64,000 bases of DNA from positions 44,753,272 to 44,817,271 of the forward strand of contig JABBOT010000080.1 of assembly GCA_016165875.1 (NCBI GenBank), in the 5' to 3' direction. The translations under genes and the position numbers were made by a program. This DNA is from Acanthopleura granulata (Eukaryota > Mollusca > Polyplacophora > Chitonida > Chitonidae). The notes below the pieces were generated by a model. That model was given only the letters and a program-made list of their open reading frames with translations, did not search any database and was not told the origin of the DNA. Shown piece by piece: positions 11,454 to 22,929 of this stretch. Within the stretch, counting starts at the first letter, position 1; each line of letters begins with the position of its first letter.

Positions 11454-11847
11454 AGAATTTTTTTTAGATGTATACATTAATTAAACAAGCTTGTGTTTCA
11501 GTTATTCAATTCTTGGCCAGGCTCCTTTTTGTATTATTCTGTACTTCAGCGGTTGTGATATATATACGTGGCTTTATTGATTTGTTGTTGAAACCTTGAC
11601 AGTTCAAGGTGTATAGATGCATGTGTTACTCAAGGCGCCAGCCATAAATGATCCTAACCATTGCCTTGGTTTTGGTATATACAGACGAATGTGTACTATA
11701 CTCTTGAATAATATGTGTCGGTGATTATTTCCCATTGATGCAGTGACTGATTTCTGTCTTAACCCACCGTGATGATATCAAAGTTTGCAAGTTTGCAAAT
11801 TTTTTTTATTTGTTTGGTATGGTTGGTGTTGGGGTGGGGTGGGTGGG

Positions 11848-11990
11848 GAGCGGCTCCGTGGCTCAGTCGGTTGGCGCGCTATTGCAGCCCAATGACCCAT
11901 CAATCTTCCACCAAGGGAGACCAATGGCGTCGCTGAGAGTTCAAGTCCAGCTCATGCTGGCTTCCTCTCCGGCCGTATGTGGGAAGGATA
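11848..11990 (+). mobile_element. SINE head (tRNA-like part)
   Basis: Contains 'ccgtggctcagtcggttgg' (A-box region) and 'gagagttcaagtccagctc' (B-box region), followed by the usual 'cttcctctccggccgtatg'. The body stops at about 11990, where the longer dispersed repeat at 11997 starts. Confidence 0.75.
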
Positions 11991-11996
11991 AATAGA

Positions 11997-12741
11997 GCTT
12001 GTCATAAATAATTGAGTATACAAGTACAATGCACTGAATGACGTTAAACATTACAATCTGGAAACACAAGACCAGGAATTTCTAAATAATACGGTTGCTA
12101 TGAGTTGATTTCTGACTGGCTTCATCTCTCGCTGTAAGTGGGTAGGCCTACCAGCAACCTGGGAATGGTCGTGGGTTTCCTCCGGGCTCTGCCCGGTTTC
12201 CCTCCACCATAATGCTGGCCGCCTTCGTATAGGTGAAATATTCTTGAGTACGGCGTAAAACAATAATGAGATAAACAAATAACGCTTAATTCTTAGAAAC
12301 AAATTATCGCTAAACCTTCATTCGTTCATTCCTTCACAGTTGATTCTGGCACATTTGGTGGGTACTTCGAGCTCAGTTCAAGTAAAATGATCACGTTTCG
12401 AATAAGGTAGTGCCTGAAAGAAGGACATGTTTGACCAATCAGTCTCCATCTTAAATGCGCACCACTGATTTGAACAGGATGTTCAATTGAAGGCTTGTGC
12501 TCAGAGATTTCAATGGATAACCTAGTTAATGTTAATCAATAACTGGATCGAAGTACCCAGTGTCCATTTCAGTCAAGGGTACCCCTGTAGCAACATGAAA
12601 GAGAACATTTGACATTATGAAGGTGCAGAAAAGCAATTCCAGGCTTTTCGGGGTTTGAATGGCATATGCATGCCCAGTAGGTGGGAATAAGATTTATCTG
12701 AAATCGGCTAAAATGTGAATGGCTCAGATAAAACCAAATTA
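11997..12741 (+). repeat. ~745-bp dispersed repeat, copy 1
   Basis: Matches 41980-42733 over its whole length, and 40069-40411 over its first half, with scattered base changes. Positions 12108-12275 inside it are a SINE body and tail, ending 'gagtacggcgtaaaac'. No open frame is shared between copies, so it looks non-autonomous. I do not recognise the family. Confidence 0.8.
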
Positions 12742-14075
12742 CAAGTTGCAATTTGATCATGTACGAATATTCCAGTTATACGACAGCGGACTTCAACTCC
12801 TAAACGGCTGATAACTGGCAGGACCCAATATGACGATATCAACGTTTAACATTATACATGTAACTAAACGAATGTGCTACACCTTGTTATTATAACTATC
12901 TGTTGAATCCAACGATGTCGGCGAAGAATGACGAGGAGATAGATGGCATATATAAGTTTTTCTGACCAGGTTGTGTGTATGGAGTGCTGTACATATTATA
13001 CAGAAACAACTATGATATCAGTTGCAAGCCTCATAATAAATTGTTTTCAAATGCAATGACCTTCGCACAAAAGTTACATTTCTCAGCGAGATGCTTCGTG
13101 TTTTTTTTTTCAGTATTGTTGTTAACGATGTGTAGACCTGTCTCATTGACGGTCTAAGCTTTCAAAACCGTACTGGTCTGCTGGTCGTGTGGCTGGGAAG
13201 AGAAGGGCATATACTCATTTCTCACTTCATCTGATTGGACCATCACAAATGCATTTGTTCCAAGAAATATCTCTCTGAAAAGAATGAGGACCCTCACTGG
13301 CCTAATCGATTCTAACATTATTTTCGCAGCCTTGATGCCACAGACAGGCGCCAAACCCCCACTCACGCAGCTGTGGCTTCAGTAGATGTACCTCACAAGG
13401 GACAGTGGTTTACTGAGGATAGTATAGTTTCTTCCCTCCACCAGCCTGAAGTTACTGCTGCATTTTATATGGACGTTTTCCTTTTTTTGACCTAAAGATA
13501 CATGTATTGAAATAAATGAAGGATATGACCAGTGCAAAGAAAGCTCTAAAGAAAGGCACATGGGAATTAGCCAAATCTCACAGATATGCACTAAACGAGG
13601 CTCTCGTGCATGACTACCATCTCACTTCTCTGATGTGGAATATGTCCAGGTTTCAGGAACGCGGCTTTATCTCCGTTAGTGGGTGAAGGACTATGGATTA
13701 GCCCAGGTGCACCAAATTTCTTAACTCACGAACATGATTGCTGTTGTATAGTAGAAAATTCTTGACTACGTCGTTAAGCACAGTCAAGTAAATAAATAAA
13801 TAAATAATTGAAACTAACACCATTGTTTCCAACATTTATATAAAGAGGCTGATCTTATCTTTAGTATTCTGTATTTGAAGATTATCATGTCATGTCAAAA
13901 ACTGGAACACCATCTAGAATTTACTTTGGGCAATGCTTGCTCCATAAGCCATGCAGATATGCCTTTCTCGGACACTGGCCATCTGTTCGATCCCAGGGTT
14001 TGCCAGAGATATGCTTAACTTCTACATATACGCATTGACGGTGTTTTTTCTTTACTTTTGCTGTGATCTGTGAAG
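12742..14075. other. upstream region of the FAD-oxidoreductase gene
   Basis: No convincing exon. A short (aaat)n run near 13785-13807 follows a degraded SINE-like tail. The promoter of the gene starting at 14076 should lie here, but I see no clear TATA box. Confidence 0.4.
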
Positions 14076-17000
14076 ATGACGATATGGATTAGTATTGCCT
14101 GCCTCCTAGGTGAGAAAATCGTTAGGTAATATTTTACCTCATTAATACGCCGTTTTGAACTTGTGTTATATTCTGTTCTGAAGTGGTAGTATATATAGAA
14201 ATGAGAAGTTTGACCACCAGATCAGTGTTAGCTGAAGACAAACTTGTCAACATCCGTTACCAAGTATAGTGACAGTAAAGGCTTTAATAGGACCGTACCA
14301 ACTTAGATGCCCCCCCCCCTCCCCAGCACCACGGCTTATGCAGATTTAAGTGAAACGAAGTATGTAGTGACGTTACATTATTAGACGTCACTGTCATAGA
14401 ATTGCTCAAATTGCTGACTTGTCATCATATCTGATAAAGAATAACATGAGAACAATGCAAAAAGGACCAGGTTTTGGGGAATTGGGGATGCTTAGTTCTC
14501 CAGCAAAATCTGCTTTGTGCACGTATACAATATAAAAGACTGCAGCATAGAGAGCAAATTTTGACTTAAGTCTGAAATGGCTTTGTGGAATTGACCGCAG
14601 GTTGCCAACCTCTTGGCGTAAGAGCTAGCCAATCAATGGCCAGTTTGATATGTTAAATATATAATGTTTGGACTAGCTTGTATAATATTTACTGAAGTCT
14701 TAGCCTATTGTGCAAATATGAAATACGTGGCTATGCATGGTAGCTAAGCCTGGGCCACTAACCCTTTGTCCTCTACCTCAGCAATTTATTTATTTGTTTA
14801 CTTGATTGGTGTTTTACGCCGTACTCAGGAATATTTCACTCATACGACGGCGGTTAGCATTATGTTGGGACGAAACTGGGCAGAGGGAAGCCCACGACCA
14901 TCTACAGGTTGCGGGCGTACCTCCCCACGTACGGTCTACTCTATCGAACATCTATGCACCACTTATTTATTGAAACCATATGGAAGCAATTCATGCTGCA
15001 TACAAGCCTGCGAGGTTTCAAGTCACACCACCCTCACCACAAGTGGGATGGTTTCAACATTAATATTACCAATTGTCTTTCATACATGTACTTAGATAGG
15101 AACAGGCCTATTCCAAAGGGGTCATACATAGGGCCTGTACATATCTCTTATGGCAGTATCTGTTATATCCTTTGTTTCCTTGACGATTTCAACCAACGTT
15201 ATAAATCATTATCCCACAAATAGTGTATCAAAGATGTTCTGTCCACTTCCTCTGTTCCAAGTTTTCTAAATTCACATTTACTGAATACACAAGTAAATCC
15301 CTTGTAAGTAAATATTGGCCGAGTATCCAGAATGTCTGTTGCTATACTTTATAAATGTGTCTCATTCCACCTAACATGGCGCTACTGTGCTGAATAAAGT
15401 CCCTACTTTGAATACATGAACAGTTGCAATAAAAGGGTAAGAAAAGTACTAAAATGCAAAAATGAACAAGGCCTTGGCCACCTGGTATCTTAGTTTCGGT
15501 CATTAAAGACTGAAAATTACAGTGCGGGGATCATTTCTTGGCATGTATTGTTTTCTATACTTTTCATTATCCTGAGAAAATGGGGATCAGTCACGGTATA
15601 CTAAAAAAGCAAGGACTGCCCTCCCCTTACAAGACCATTTCTAAGTTTTCATTCTTTTCACTGGTTCCTGTGTTCGGTTACAGGCGTGACCCATTGATTC
15701 CTGTGTTTCATTGGTTCCTTTGTTCGTTTACAGGCGTGACCAAAGGGTCCCTGTCTCTACTCGGGGCTCTGCCAGCATGGTTGTTTTCACTGGTTCCGGT
15801 GTTCCATGGGTCCCAGTGTTTACTCTGGACTTCGCCAACATTCATGTTTTCAGTGGGTACTCTGTTCGGTTACAGGCGTAACCCAAGCGTCCCTGCCTTT
15901 TCATTGGTTCTTGTGTTCTGTGTTAGGTGTGATTCTAGGATTCCGGTAACGGCCCAGGGTTGTTCGTGTCTCGTTCTATTTACTGGTTCCTTCGTTCTGT
16001 TCATTGCCTCTTTCACTGGTTCCTGCTTTTCGTTACAGACATGACCTTAGGATTCTCGTCTCCACCTAGAACTATTCTTGTATCGTTCACTGGCTCCTGT
16101 GTTCTGTTTCAGGCGTGACCCTAGGATTCCCGTCTCCACCCAGGACTATTAACCCTCTGAACCCAAATGACGGAGACCGGCTTAAAAGCGGAGTATCCAG
16201 GTCCGCACTGGTTATTGGTAAGGTCTTACTAATATTCCCATTTTCTTTACCGTTAGGTTGCCTCTGCTTCAAATACCTTTGATTCCCATAAACTGTATAG
16301 ATAAGCCACTGAGCTCATTGTATATCTCTTCAAACTTGAAACAGTAAGTTGTTTTTCTCCACCCTTAAGACGGGCGTCATCGTAAACGTGGCGATTTTTT
16401 AAAATAAATAAATAAGTGCACGAAATTGTTTGTACATAAATAAGATAAAGCAACAGACAAGCAAATATGTAAATTAACACTGTGCGTGATACAAATCTAC
16501 CTTCCGTATTCTCTAATACACTTTGCGTTCACTTACTTATGATTTAGGAGATATGTATGAACATCTGGCTGCTCGTATTTTCTTCTCACATCATATAGGC
16601 GGTGGTCTGGCTGGGTTATCAGCAGCACTTGAATTGTCTGATCGAGGCTATGACGTCACCATTAGGGAAGCCAATCCGGAATTGGGAGGGAAGTTGAAAA
16701 CTGAACGGGCGACCATTGCCAACAGAACATTTCAAGTGGAACATGGTTTTCACGGTAATACTGCCAAATTGAAACGAGTTCACAACTACAAATGTAGCAT
16801 ATTACCTGTACTTTTCTCTGTGGTTATATTTAATTCAGCGTACAGCACCTGGTGGTTTACATCTTTACATGAAACAGGATATTCAGCCCCACTCAAAGGT
16901 AACGGGAGATTAGGTATCATTAACTCAGGTGCTGGTTTCTCTGGTTACAGCTTGGTTTCACAATTACTACCAGTTTAAGGACATCCGCCAGCGCCTCGGA

Positions 17001-20000
17001 ATCGATGGGAACTTCAGGCCATGGGAAAAGGTCCACTTCATCTTCAAGAAATACAAACCAGAAGTAATCTACAGCAGCGGGCCGTACCCATTTAACCTCA
17101 TGGGTAGGTTGCGTCCGACTCGAAAGAAAAGTGACTTGGTCACCACGATGGTCGTCTAGGTCGAGATGAATTTCAGGGCAGGTGTACTACTGAGCGGCCC
17201 TTGAAGCATTTCCATTTTCTTCACAGATGTCTAGCTCCGAGTGTTCTCTTAATTCATAGCTTTATTCGAGCGAAAGCCTCAACTGAATGGAGCAATTGCA
17301 TGGTCAAGATATTATATACATACAGATTAAAAATGCTGCAAAACAAATATGTAACACAAAATCAAGAAAACCTCTAGAAATTATTGCTTCAGTCCGATCA
17401 CTCAGACTACTCGATCGGGCCTCATGTATGTTGTAATATACACGTACACATAGACTTCTTACAAACTCAGAGACACTGTATGATTTGTATGCAGGCATCA
17501 TTAACCGAAGCCCTAACTTGAACCTGCTGAGCGCCATGGGGCTACTAGGTGCTGTGCCTGATCTCACGTCCTATGACTTCAGGAATGTCTACCAAAAGTA
17601 CGTCTATATCTACCATTAAACGCATTATGTGAAAATACTTATATATTTTGTTCCATTTAATTTTTTTTGCACTTAGCATGTCTAAACAAACTATATTTTG
17701 TTTTGTAAAGTGAACCTCGACATTTGGAAGATAGAAATAAAGATGACTGCGTGAATTTTATATTTACTCTATGTACTCATGTAGATGTGACAAAAAACTG
17801 TAACAATGGAAAAAAAACCCCAGACCTTATTTATAGCGTCGGTATACCTTAGAAAAAATATTCCACTGAAATAAGAATGAAAACAAAATAAAACCTTCAC
17901 CCAATAAATACTTCAAAAAAGTCGGTCAGGCGAAACTGTAGAGTTTCTCTTGGCTTTACAATTCCCATATGACCGGCATATATCATAATAAAAACCAACA
18001 CAACAAATATACACTCTAAGACATCTGTACATGTTCTTCCTGGGTTAAATTTGGTTTTAAAGGATGTTTTTTTTTTTGAAAAGAAACCGCGTGAGTCATA
18101 TTTGATAAAAAATGTTAACTGGCAATTAGGTATGTCATTCACATGTTTATGTAGCCTCATTTCCATGTTACCACTTCTAACGGGCTTCAAAAAGTCATCA
18201 AAAATCACTTTTTCTGCATAAATGTTATATTACGGGAACGGGACTTCCTCCTGTGTAATGACATATCACATGATGTAAGTATATTTTCTTACCACTGCAC
18301 AGAAAAAAAGTGAAAAAGGCTGGTTATTGTGGGACAATGATAGAGCTTCCTTGTTAGTATAGGCCAACTCATTTAGTCCTTCTGAAAATTGAGCCTCTGG
18401 ACTACTTGTTCTTCCAGGTACGACAACATGACGGCCTTGCAGTGGAAGGAAGAGAAAGGTGTACCGACCACTTTTTACGACATCATTCTGGAGCCGGCTG
18501 TTTCCGTGACCCTGAACAACAGGAGCTCTTTCAGCGCGGCCGAACTTCTTACATTCATCCAACTGTACTTCCTCAGCGACTCAGAAGCTGATCACCGGGA
18601 AGTGGTCACAAAGGACTTTGGCACGTCCGTGATCAACCCGTGGGCGGACAGGCTTCGACACCACGGCACCAGGTACGGTATGCTGGACTTGTCCATGTGT
18701 TTTTGATACCACCTTGTCCAATACTGGCAAAGGCCTGCCATACAACAGTCACATGCCTAAACAAAGCACAATGACACAATGTCATCCAGAGTATATCTTC
18801 CTCCTTCTCTCGAAATCCAGTAGTAGTGTAGTGTATTTTAAATGTTGGTGGTCGAGATGTTATAAGATGTGTATCTTACAATTGCTAGGGTACACGAAGC
18901 CTTCACTGCTAGGACACACGATGCCTTGCTTGTTAGGACACACGGCGCTTTGGTTAATATGACACACAAAACCTTGATTGTTAGGATACAGTACGCCTTG
19001 ATTGTTAGGACACACGACGTCTTGGTTGTTAGAACATATGAATAACTGGTTGTTAGGATACATGACGCTTTGGTTAGTAGGACACACGACACCCTGGTAG
19101 TTAGGGCATATGAAGCCTTGGTTGTTAGGACACACGACGTCTTGGTTGTTAGAACACATGAAGAACTGGTTGCCAGGACACACAAAGTCTTGGTTGTTAC
19201 GGCACACGAGGCCTTGATTGTTAGGATACACGAGGCCTTACTTGTTAGGACACGCGACGCTTTGGTTGTTAGGGCATTTGAAGCCTTGGTTGTGAGAGCA
19301 CATGAGACCTTGATTGTTTATACACTCGAAGCCTTGGTTGTTAGGACACACGATGCCTTGGTTGTTAGGACACATGAAGGCTTGGTTGTTAGCATAAACC
19401 CAGCTTCGAACAGGGTATAAATGATGTCCTCTTTCTTTCATTGGTGCCAGCTTGATGAATGCAATAGGCGATCGACAGTTCGAGTATGGCTGTTTAGATG
19501 CTCTTGCATAAAGTTCGGTGGAAATCTCTTGCCAAAATATATATCTACACGACAAAGGAGGAAACCTTTTTCAGTTATTTACCAAAGGCCGGTAGTTTAC
19601 TCAGGCGATCTACACGCATAAAACTGACTAATCTCCGGTATGTGAAATATTCGCCAGTTCGGCGAATGTAAATCCCATCCAAATAAATGAATAAGATATC
19701 TCTTTGGACCTGTCACAATGTACAGTCCTTGTGTGAGTAAAGTAAAGTAGTCACGTATGTGACGAATCAGAGATAGCCTTTTAAAATCACGGCTGTGTGA
19801 TCCGCCAGTCTCCGTAAACTTTTATTTTGGGCGGTTTTAGGCTGTTCGCAACGCTGAGTAGCAAAGTACTGTGATGATAGGTTCAATCTAGATGATATAT
19901 GAATACCTATATCCACTTAGACCGACGGATGAATGAAATAAGTCAGTTAATCGCTAAACCAGTGGACCAATCCTTTGCCAGTGAATCAGTCTTATCAATA

Positions 20001-22179
20001 ATCAGTCAATCTTATCAATACTCAAACACTGTGATCACCAAATATGCCTTTACACCTAATTGGATCGCGTGGCCAGTAAAATACGTACTGCATATTTTAT
20101 ACTGCCTTGGGGTTTACAATTACCAGGTATAGAGGAACAAGCCTTACATGTATGTGGAATATTCTTGTGTAAAAGGTAGAACACCATACAAATAAATCAA
20201 TGAAACTTTTATAAATACTTGATGAATATCGCAATTTTTCTCACACACACGAACACGACTGGAATAGATTTCTATTACCCATTGTCTGAATCCCTCAAAT
20301 ACGCAGTGCGCTTAAGAGAAATAAAAGTCCAGCAAACGCGCATTAATCATGGGTAAATGGTAATACCCGCTTCGTTATTTTAGTGTTTAATTTTGGTCCA
20401 AGTGCAAAAAAAAGAGAAAAGAAAATCTGACATAACAATCTTGTTCCTTTACATGCAGAATTCATGTGGAAAGTAAAGTAAGCAGTTTGGTCATAAACAC
20501 GACAACAGGAGCCGTGACCGGAAGTGACGTAGATCCCGCAGGTACCAAATACGATTACGTCATCTTATCTCCGAGTCTGAGGGCCACGCAACTCATCCTG
20601 AGCGCCACCGCCCAGAAGTATGCCTCTATCCCCAAGGTCGCCTCTGTCATAGGAGCCATCATGTCCAAGGTCGGAAAGCTGCAGATTGCTCCCCCGTACA
20701 AGGTATCTCGCAGCTACATGGGTGAACTATATATGCAATATATTTGTCTGTCACTGACCTTTGGTTTGCATGCCTAGTGTGAACCAACATCGCTCTTAGA
20801 ACATTGAACACGACTATCACCATTATGAGCTTTTGAGAGAGGGTGGGTTATCACAGTCCCACAGCCGAAGGTCCTGGGCCGCCCAGGCTCGGGAATCTGT
20901 GAAATCCCAGACGGCTGGAGACACGTACTAGCCGCGTTTCAACATGACAATCGATCATTATTTGAGCCCTAAGCAAGTCTCGAGAGACAATCAAATGTTC
21001 AAGGGCGACAAACGCCATATGGTTTGCGATGGGTGAACCCAACCCAGTAATCAAGGTTTCAGGGACCGGCCAGGCCTGCATGGAAGCCGTGGTATTTCAG
21101 ATCGCCGGTGGCGCGTTTAAGGAAATTTGCAACCAGTATCAGTTTACTCTTGGCATATGGTGTGGCAAGAGTTTTTCTTGGTTTTCTCTTCGTTTCTTCT
21201 GTTTTTCTTTTTGTCCTCTTCTTCACTTATAAAGTTATAAAGGGGGGGGGCTTCGTGTACTTGGCCGCACCTCCCCCTCTCGACTGGTGACGCCCCTACT
21301 GTCTCTATTTGGTTCGCTCATGATTTTGCGAGCACAACACGGTCGTTAGGTTAGTTGTTTTTAGACTTCCTCTCTGAAGTTTACTATTTTTTAATTTATT
21401 CCAGTTCGAAAGTTTCGCTTAAACGGTTAATAAGGGTAACAAAGAGTTAATTGTGTTTACTGACCACTCTTGTGGTTTACTCACCATTCTTGTGGTTAGT
21501 AAGTTGACAACAACCGGAGATTCTCGTTTAACTTTTGCAGCATGATGTTCTGTTTCCAAGATCTCTTTTACAGAGAGAATTAAGACCCCGAGTTTTACCA
21601 GCCCAAATCAGTCTTAACAATTTGTGTGTGTTTCCGTTTCAGGTATTAAGGGCATGGTTTGACCAGCAACTGGACACCAGTCGCCCGGATGTTCTGGAAA
21701 CCCCTGCGTTTGCGCCGATCAACTTGATTGCTCAGTTTCACCAGCTTGAGGACGAGTACAAGAGCTGGGCCAGTCAGACCGGTGGCTCTGTCATTGAGTT
21801 CCACCTCTACACCTGGCCGTACGGGGACATGACAGACGCCGAGGTATGGACCAAGATATCCCCCACCGTCAAACTCATCTACCCAGAAATCTTTGACAGG
21901 AATTTTAAAGTACTTGGCCTGCACGTGAATGCTCTGCACGATTTCCCGTCCTCCCAGGCGGGGATGGCTCATCTTCGCCCCACCGTCAACCAACCCATCC
22001 TCACAGGGATACCTAACATGTACCTGGCAGGCGATTGGCTGAATACCTCATATCCCTCTGCGCTCATGGAAAAGGCTGTTTCTACTGGACGAGAGGCAGC
22101 CAATTATATTCTGTTAAATGATCACGTGCAACAGGCTTCCATGACAGTTCCACCGTTTAATGGGCCCGGCATACTGTAA
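14076..22179 (+). CDS. secretory FAD-dependent oxidoreductase (amine oxidase/phytoene desaturase superfamily)
   Basis: Eight exons join in phase: 14076-14109, 16113-16217, 16599-16754, 16951-17103, 17495-17597, 18418-18672, 20459-20702 and 21643-22179, giving 1,587 nt and 528 aa. Residues 1-18 (MTIWISIACLLGVTLG...) look like a signal peptide. The FAD/NAD dinucleotide motif is VIGGGLAGLSAALEL (45-59, with G47, G49, G52), followed by REANPELGGK. HGFHAWFHNYY and a C-terminal LAGDW (478-482) with PSALMEKAVSTGREAA fit the FAD-binding ends of phytoene desaturase, zeta-carotene desaturase and hydroxysqualene dehydroxylase (HpnE) enzymes. The fold and cofactor are well supported; the substrate is unknown. 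The closest resemblance I recall is to bacterial proteins, so old horizontal transfer is possible. Exon 2 has decoy acceptors in a tandem array, and the intron after exon 6 holds a 24-bp minisatellite. Confidence 0.88.
14785..14945 (-). mobile_element. SINE, 5'-truncated, reverse strand
   Basis: Reads on the + strand as (ttta)n, 'ggtgttttacgccgtactca', 'gaatatttcactcatacgac', 'cccacgaccatctacagg' and 'cccacgtacggtc'. This is the tail and body of the same SINE in reverse. The tRNA-like head is absent. It lies in intron 1 of the FAD-oxidoreductase gene. Confidence 0.8.
15655..16135 (+). repeat. tandem repeat carrying copies of the exon 2 splice acceptor
   Basis: About seven or eight diverged units of 50-80 bp starting 'ttcactggttcctgtgttc', then '..ttacag' and 'gcgtgaccctaggattcc'. 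The last unit is the true acceptor (AG 16111-16112) plus the first bases of exon 2. Acceptor-like AGs followed by exon-like sequence occur at 15682, 15732, 15874, 15925 and 16037. The copy at 16037 also keeps 'tcgtctccacctagaact', so it resembles a full duplicate of the exon start. Confidence 0.85.
18885..19396. repeat. 24-bp minisatellite, about 21 copies
   Basis: Units close to 'ttgttaggacacacgatgcc' plus 'ttgg' in tandem. Since 24 is a multiple of three, both strands stay open for more than 100 codons. One strand gives VVRTHDAL-type repeats and the other CPNNQGFV-type repeats. It sits in the intron after exon 6 of the FAD gene and is not coding. Confidence 0.9.
19570..19690 (+). mobile_element. 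degraded SINE-like fragment
   Basis: Contains 'ccaaaggccggtagtttac', then 'tgtgaaatattcgccag' and 'aaataaatga', in the order seen in a SINE tail, though strongly diverged. A similar fragment ('gccaaaggccagtagtttac') occurs near 56365. Confidence 0.4.
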
Positions 22180-22194
22180 TTTCCCAAAGTACAC

Positions 22195-22200
22195 AATAAA
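22195..22200 (+). terminator. polyadenylation signal AATAAA
   Basis: A canonical AATAAA 15 bases after the TAA of the FAD-oxidoreductase gene. It is very close to the stop but is the only one before the convergent gene that ends at 22320. Confidence 0.6.
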
Positions 22201-22319
22201 TGTTGAAGTCAAAGATAAAATCTATCCAGACTGGATTTACGCTTCATTTTTTAATTATTGTAAGATGAGATGTCAAATTGTTAAATTGACAGGTCAAATC
22301 TGATGAAGTGTGTTGCTCT

Positions 22320-22929
22320 TTAGTCACCCAACTCGTTGTTGTTGGACAGCCGACTCTGATCCTGTGTACCTACAACAAAGGGGTACGGCACATGTAGCTT
22401 ATATATTGCGAAAATATAACTAAATCAGGCAGAGAATAAATTCGGTTTTTTTATGTATTTGCTGGATTTGTGAAAAGTGATCAATATTTCTCCTATATGA
22501 CGGCGTTCAGTGTTATGAGGAGAGTCGGATGTGGGCAAGGGAGTATGTCACATATCCAGGTACCTAGCAAACTTAGCTCCTGACGAAAGATGGACGATGC
22601 GACGTCCAAAGAATTAGTTCTGAGAAAGCTGATATTTCCTGAAGTGAAGGTTTCGAACTGACGAGTTAATAAGACAATATACATAAAAACGCAGACTATT
22701 ATATCACTCAACGTTTCTTACCGTCAGACTTCAATTTATGAATACGTTCATATTCCTGCAGGCAACTATTCCTCATTTGCATGCAAAATGCATGGAGGTC
22801 TGGTGGCTGGGCATGCGTACAGACTATGCATCCTGTCTCGTCTGTTTCTGGCATGGTGGAGTCATTTCCTCTGATCAACAGACTACACCAAGCGACCAGT
22901 GACAACATCAACAATACTCTATGCGCCAT
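22320..22929 (-). CDS. small secreted Cys-containing protein, 85 aa
   Basis: A two-exon minus-strand model. Exon 1 runs from the ATG at 22929 down to 22722 (208 nt) and ends at a donor g|gtaag. Exon 2 runs 22369-22320 (50 nt) after a 'tttgttgtag' acceptor, and the phases agree (1 to 2). Residues 1-20 (MAHRVLLMLSLVAWCSLLIR) are a clear signal peptide. The mature part has four cysteines, spaced C-x2-C-x11-C-x6-C within GCIVCTH...FCMQMRNSC, followed by a charged tail ending NNNELGD. A further acceptor-like 'tttcacag' lies 10 bases before the ATG, so a 5' UTR intron is likely. I recognise no family; the spacing does not fit a standard Kazal domain. It is convergent with the FAD gene, with stops about 140 bases apart. 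Confidence 0.6.
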
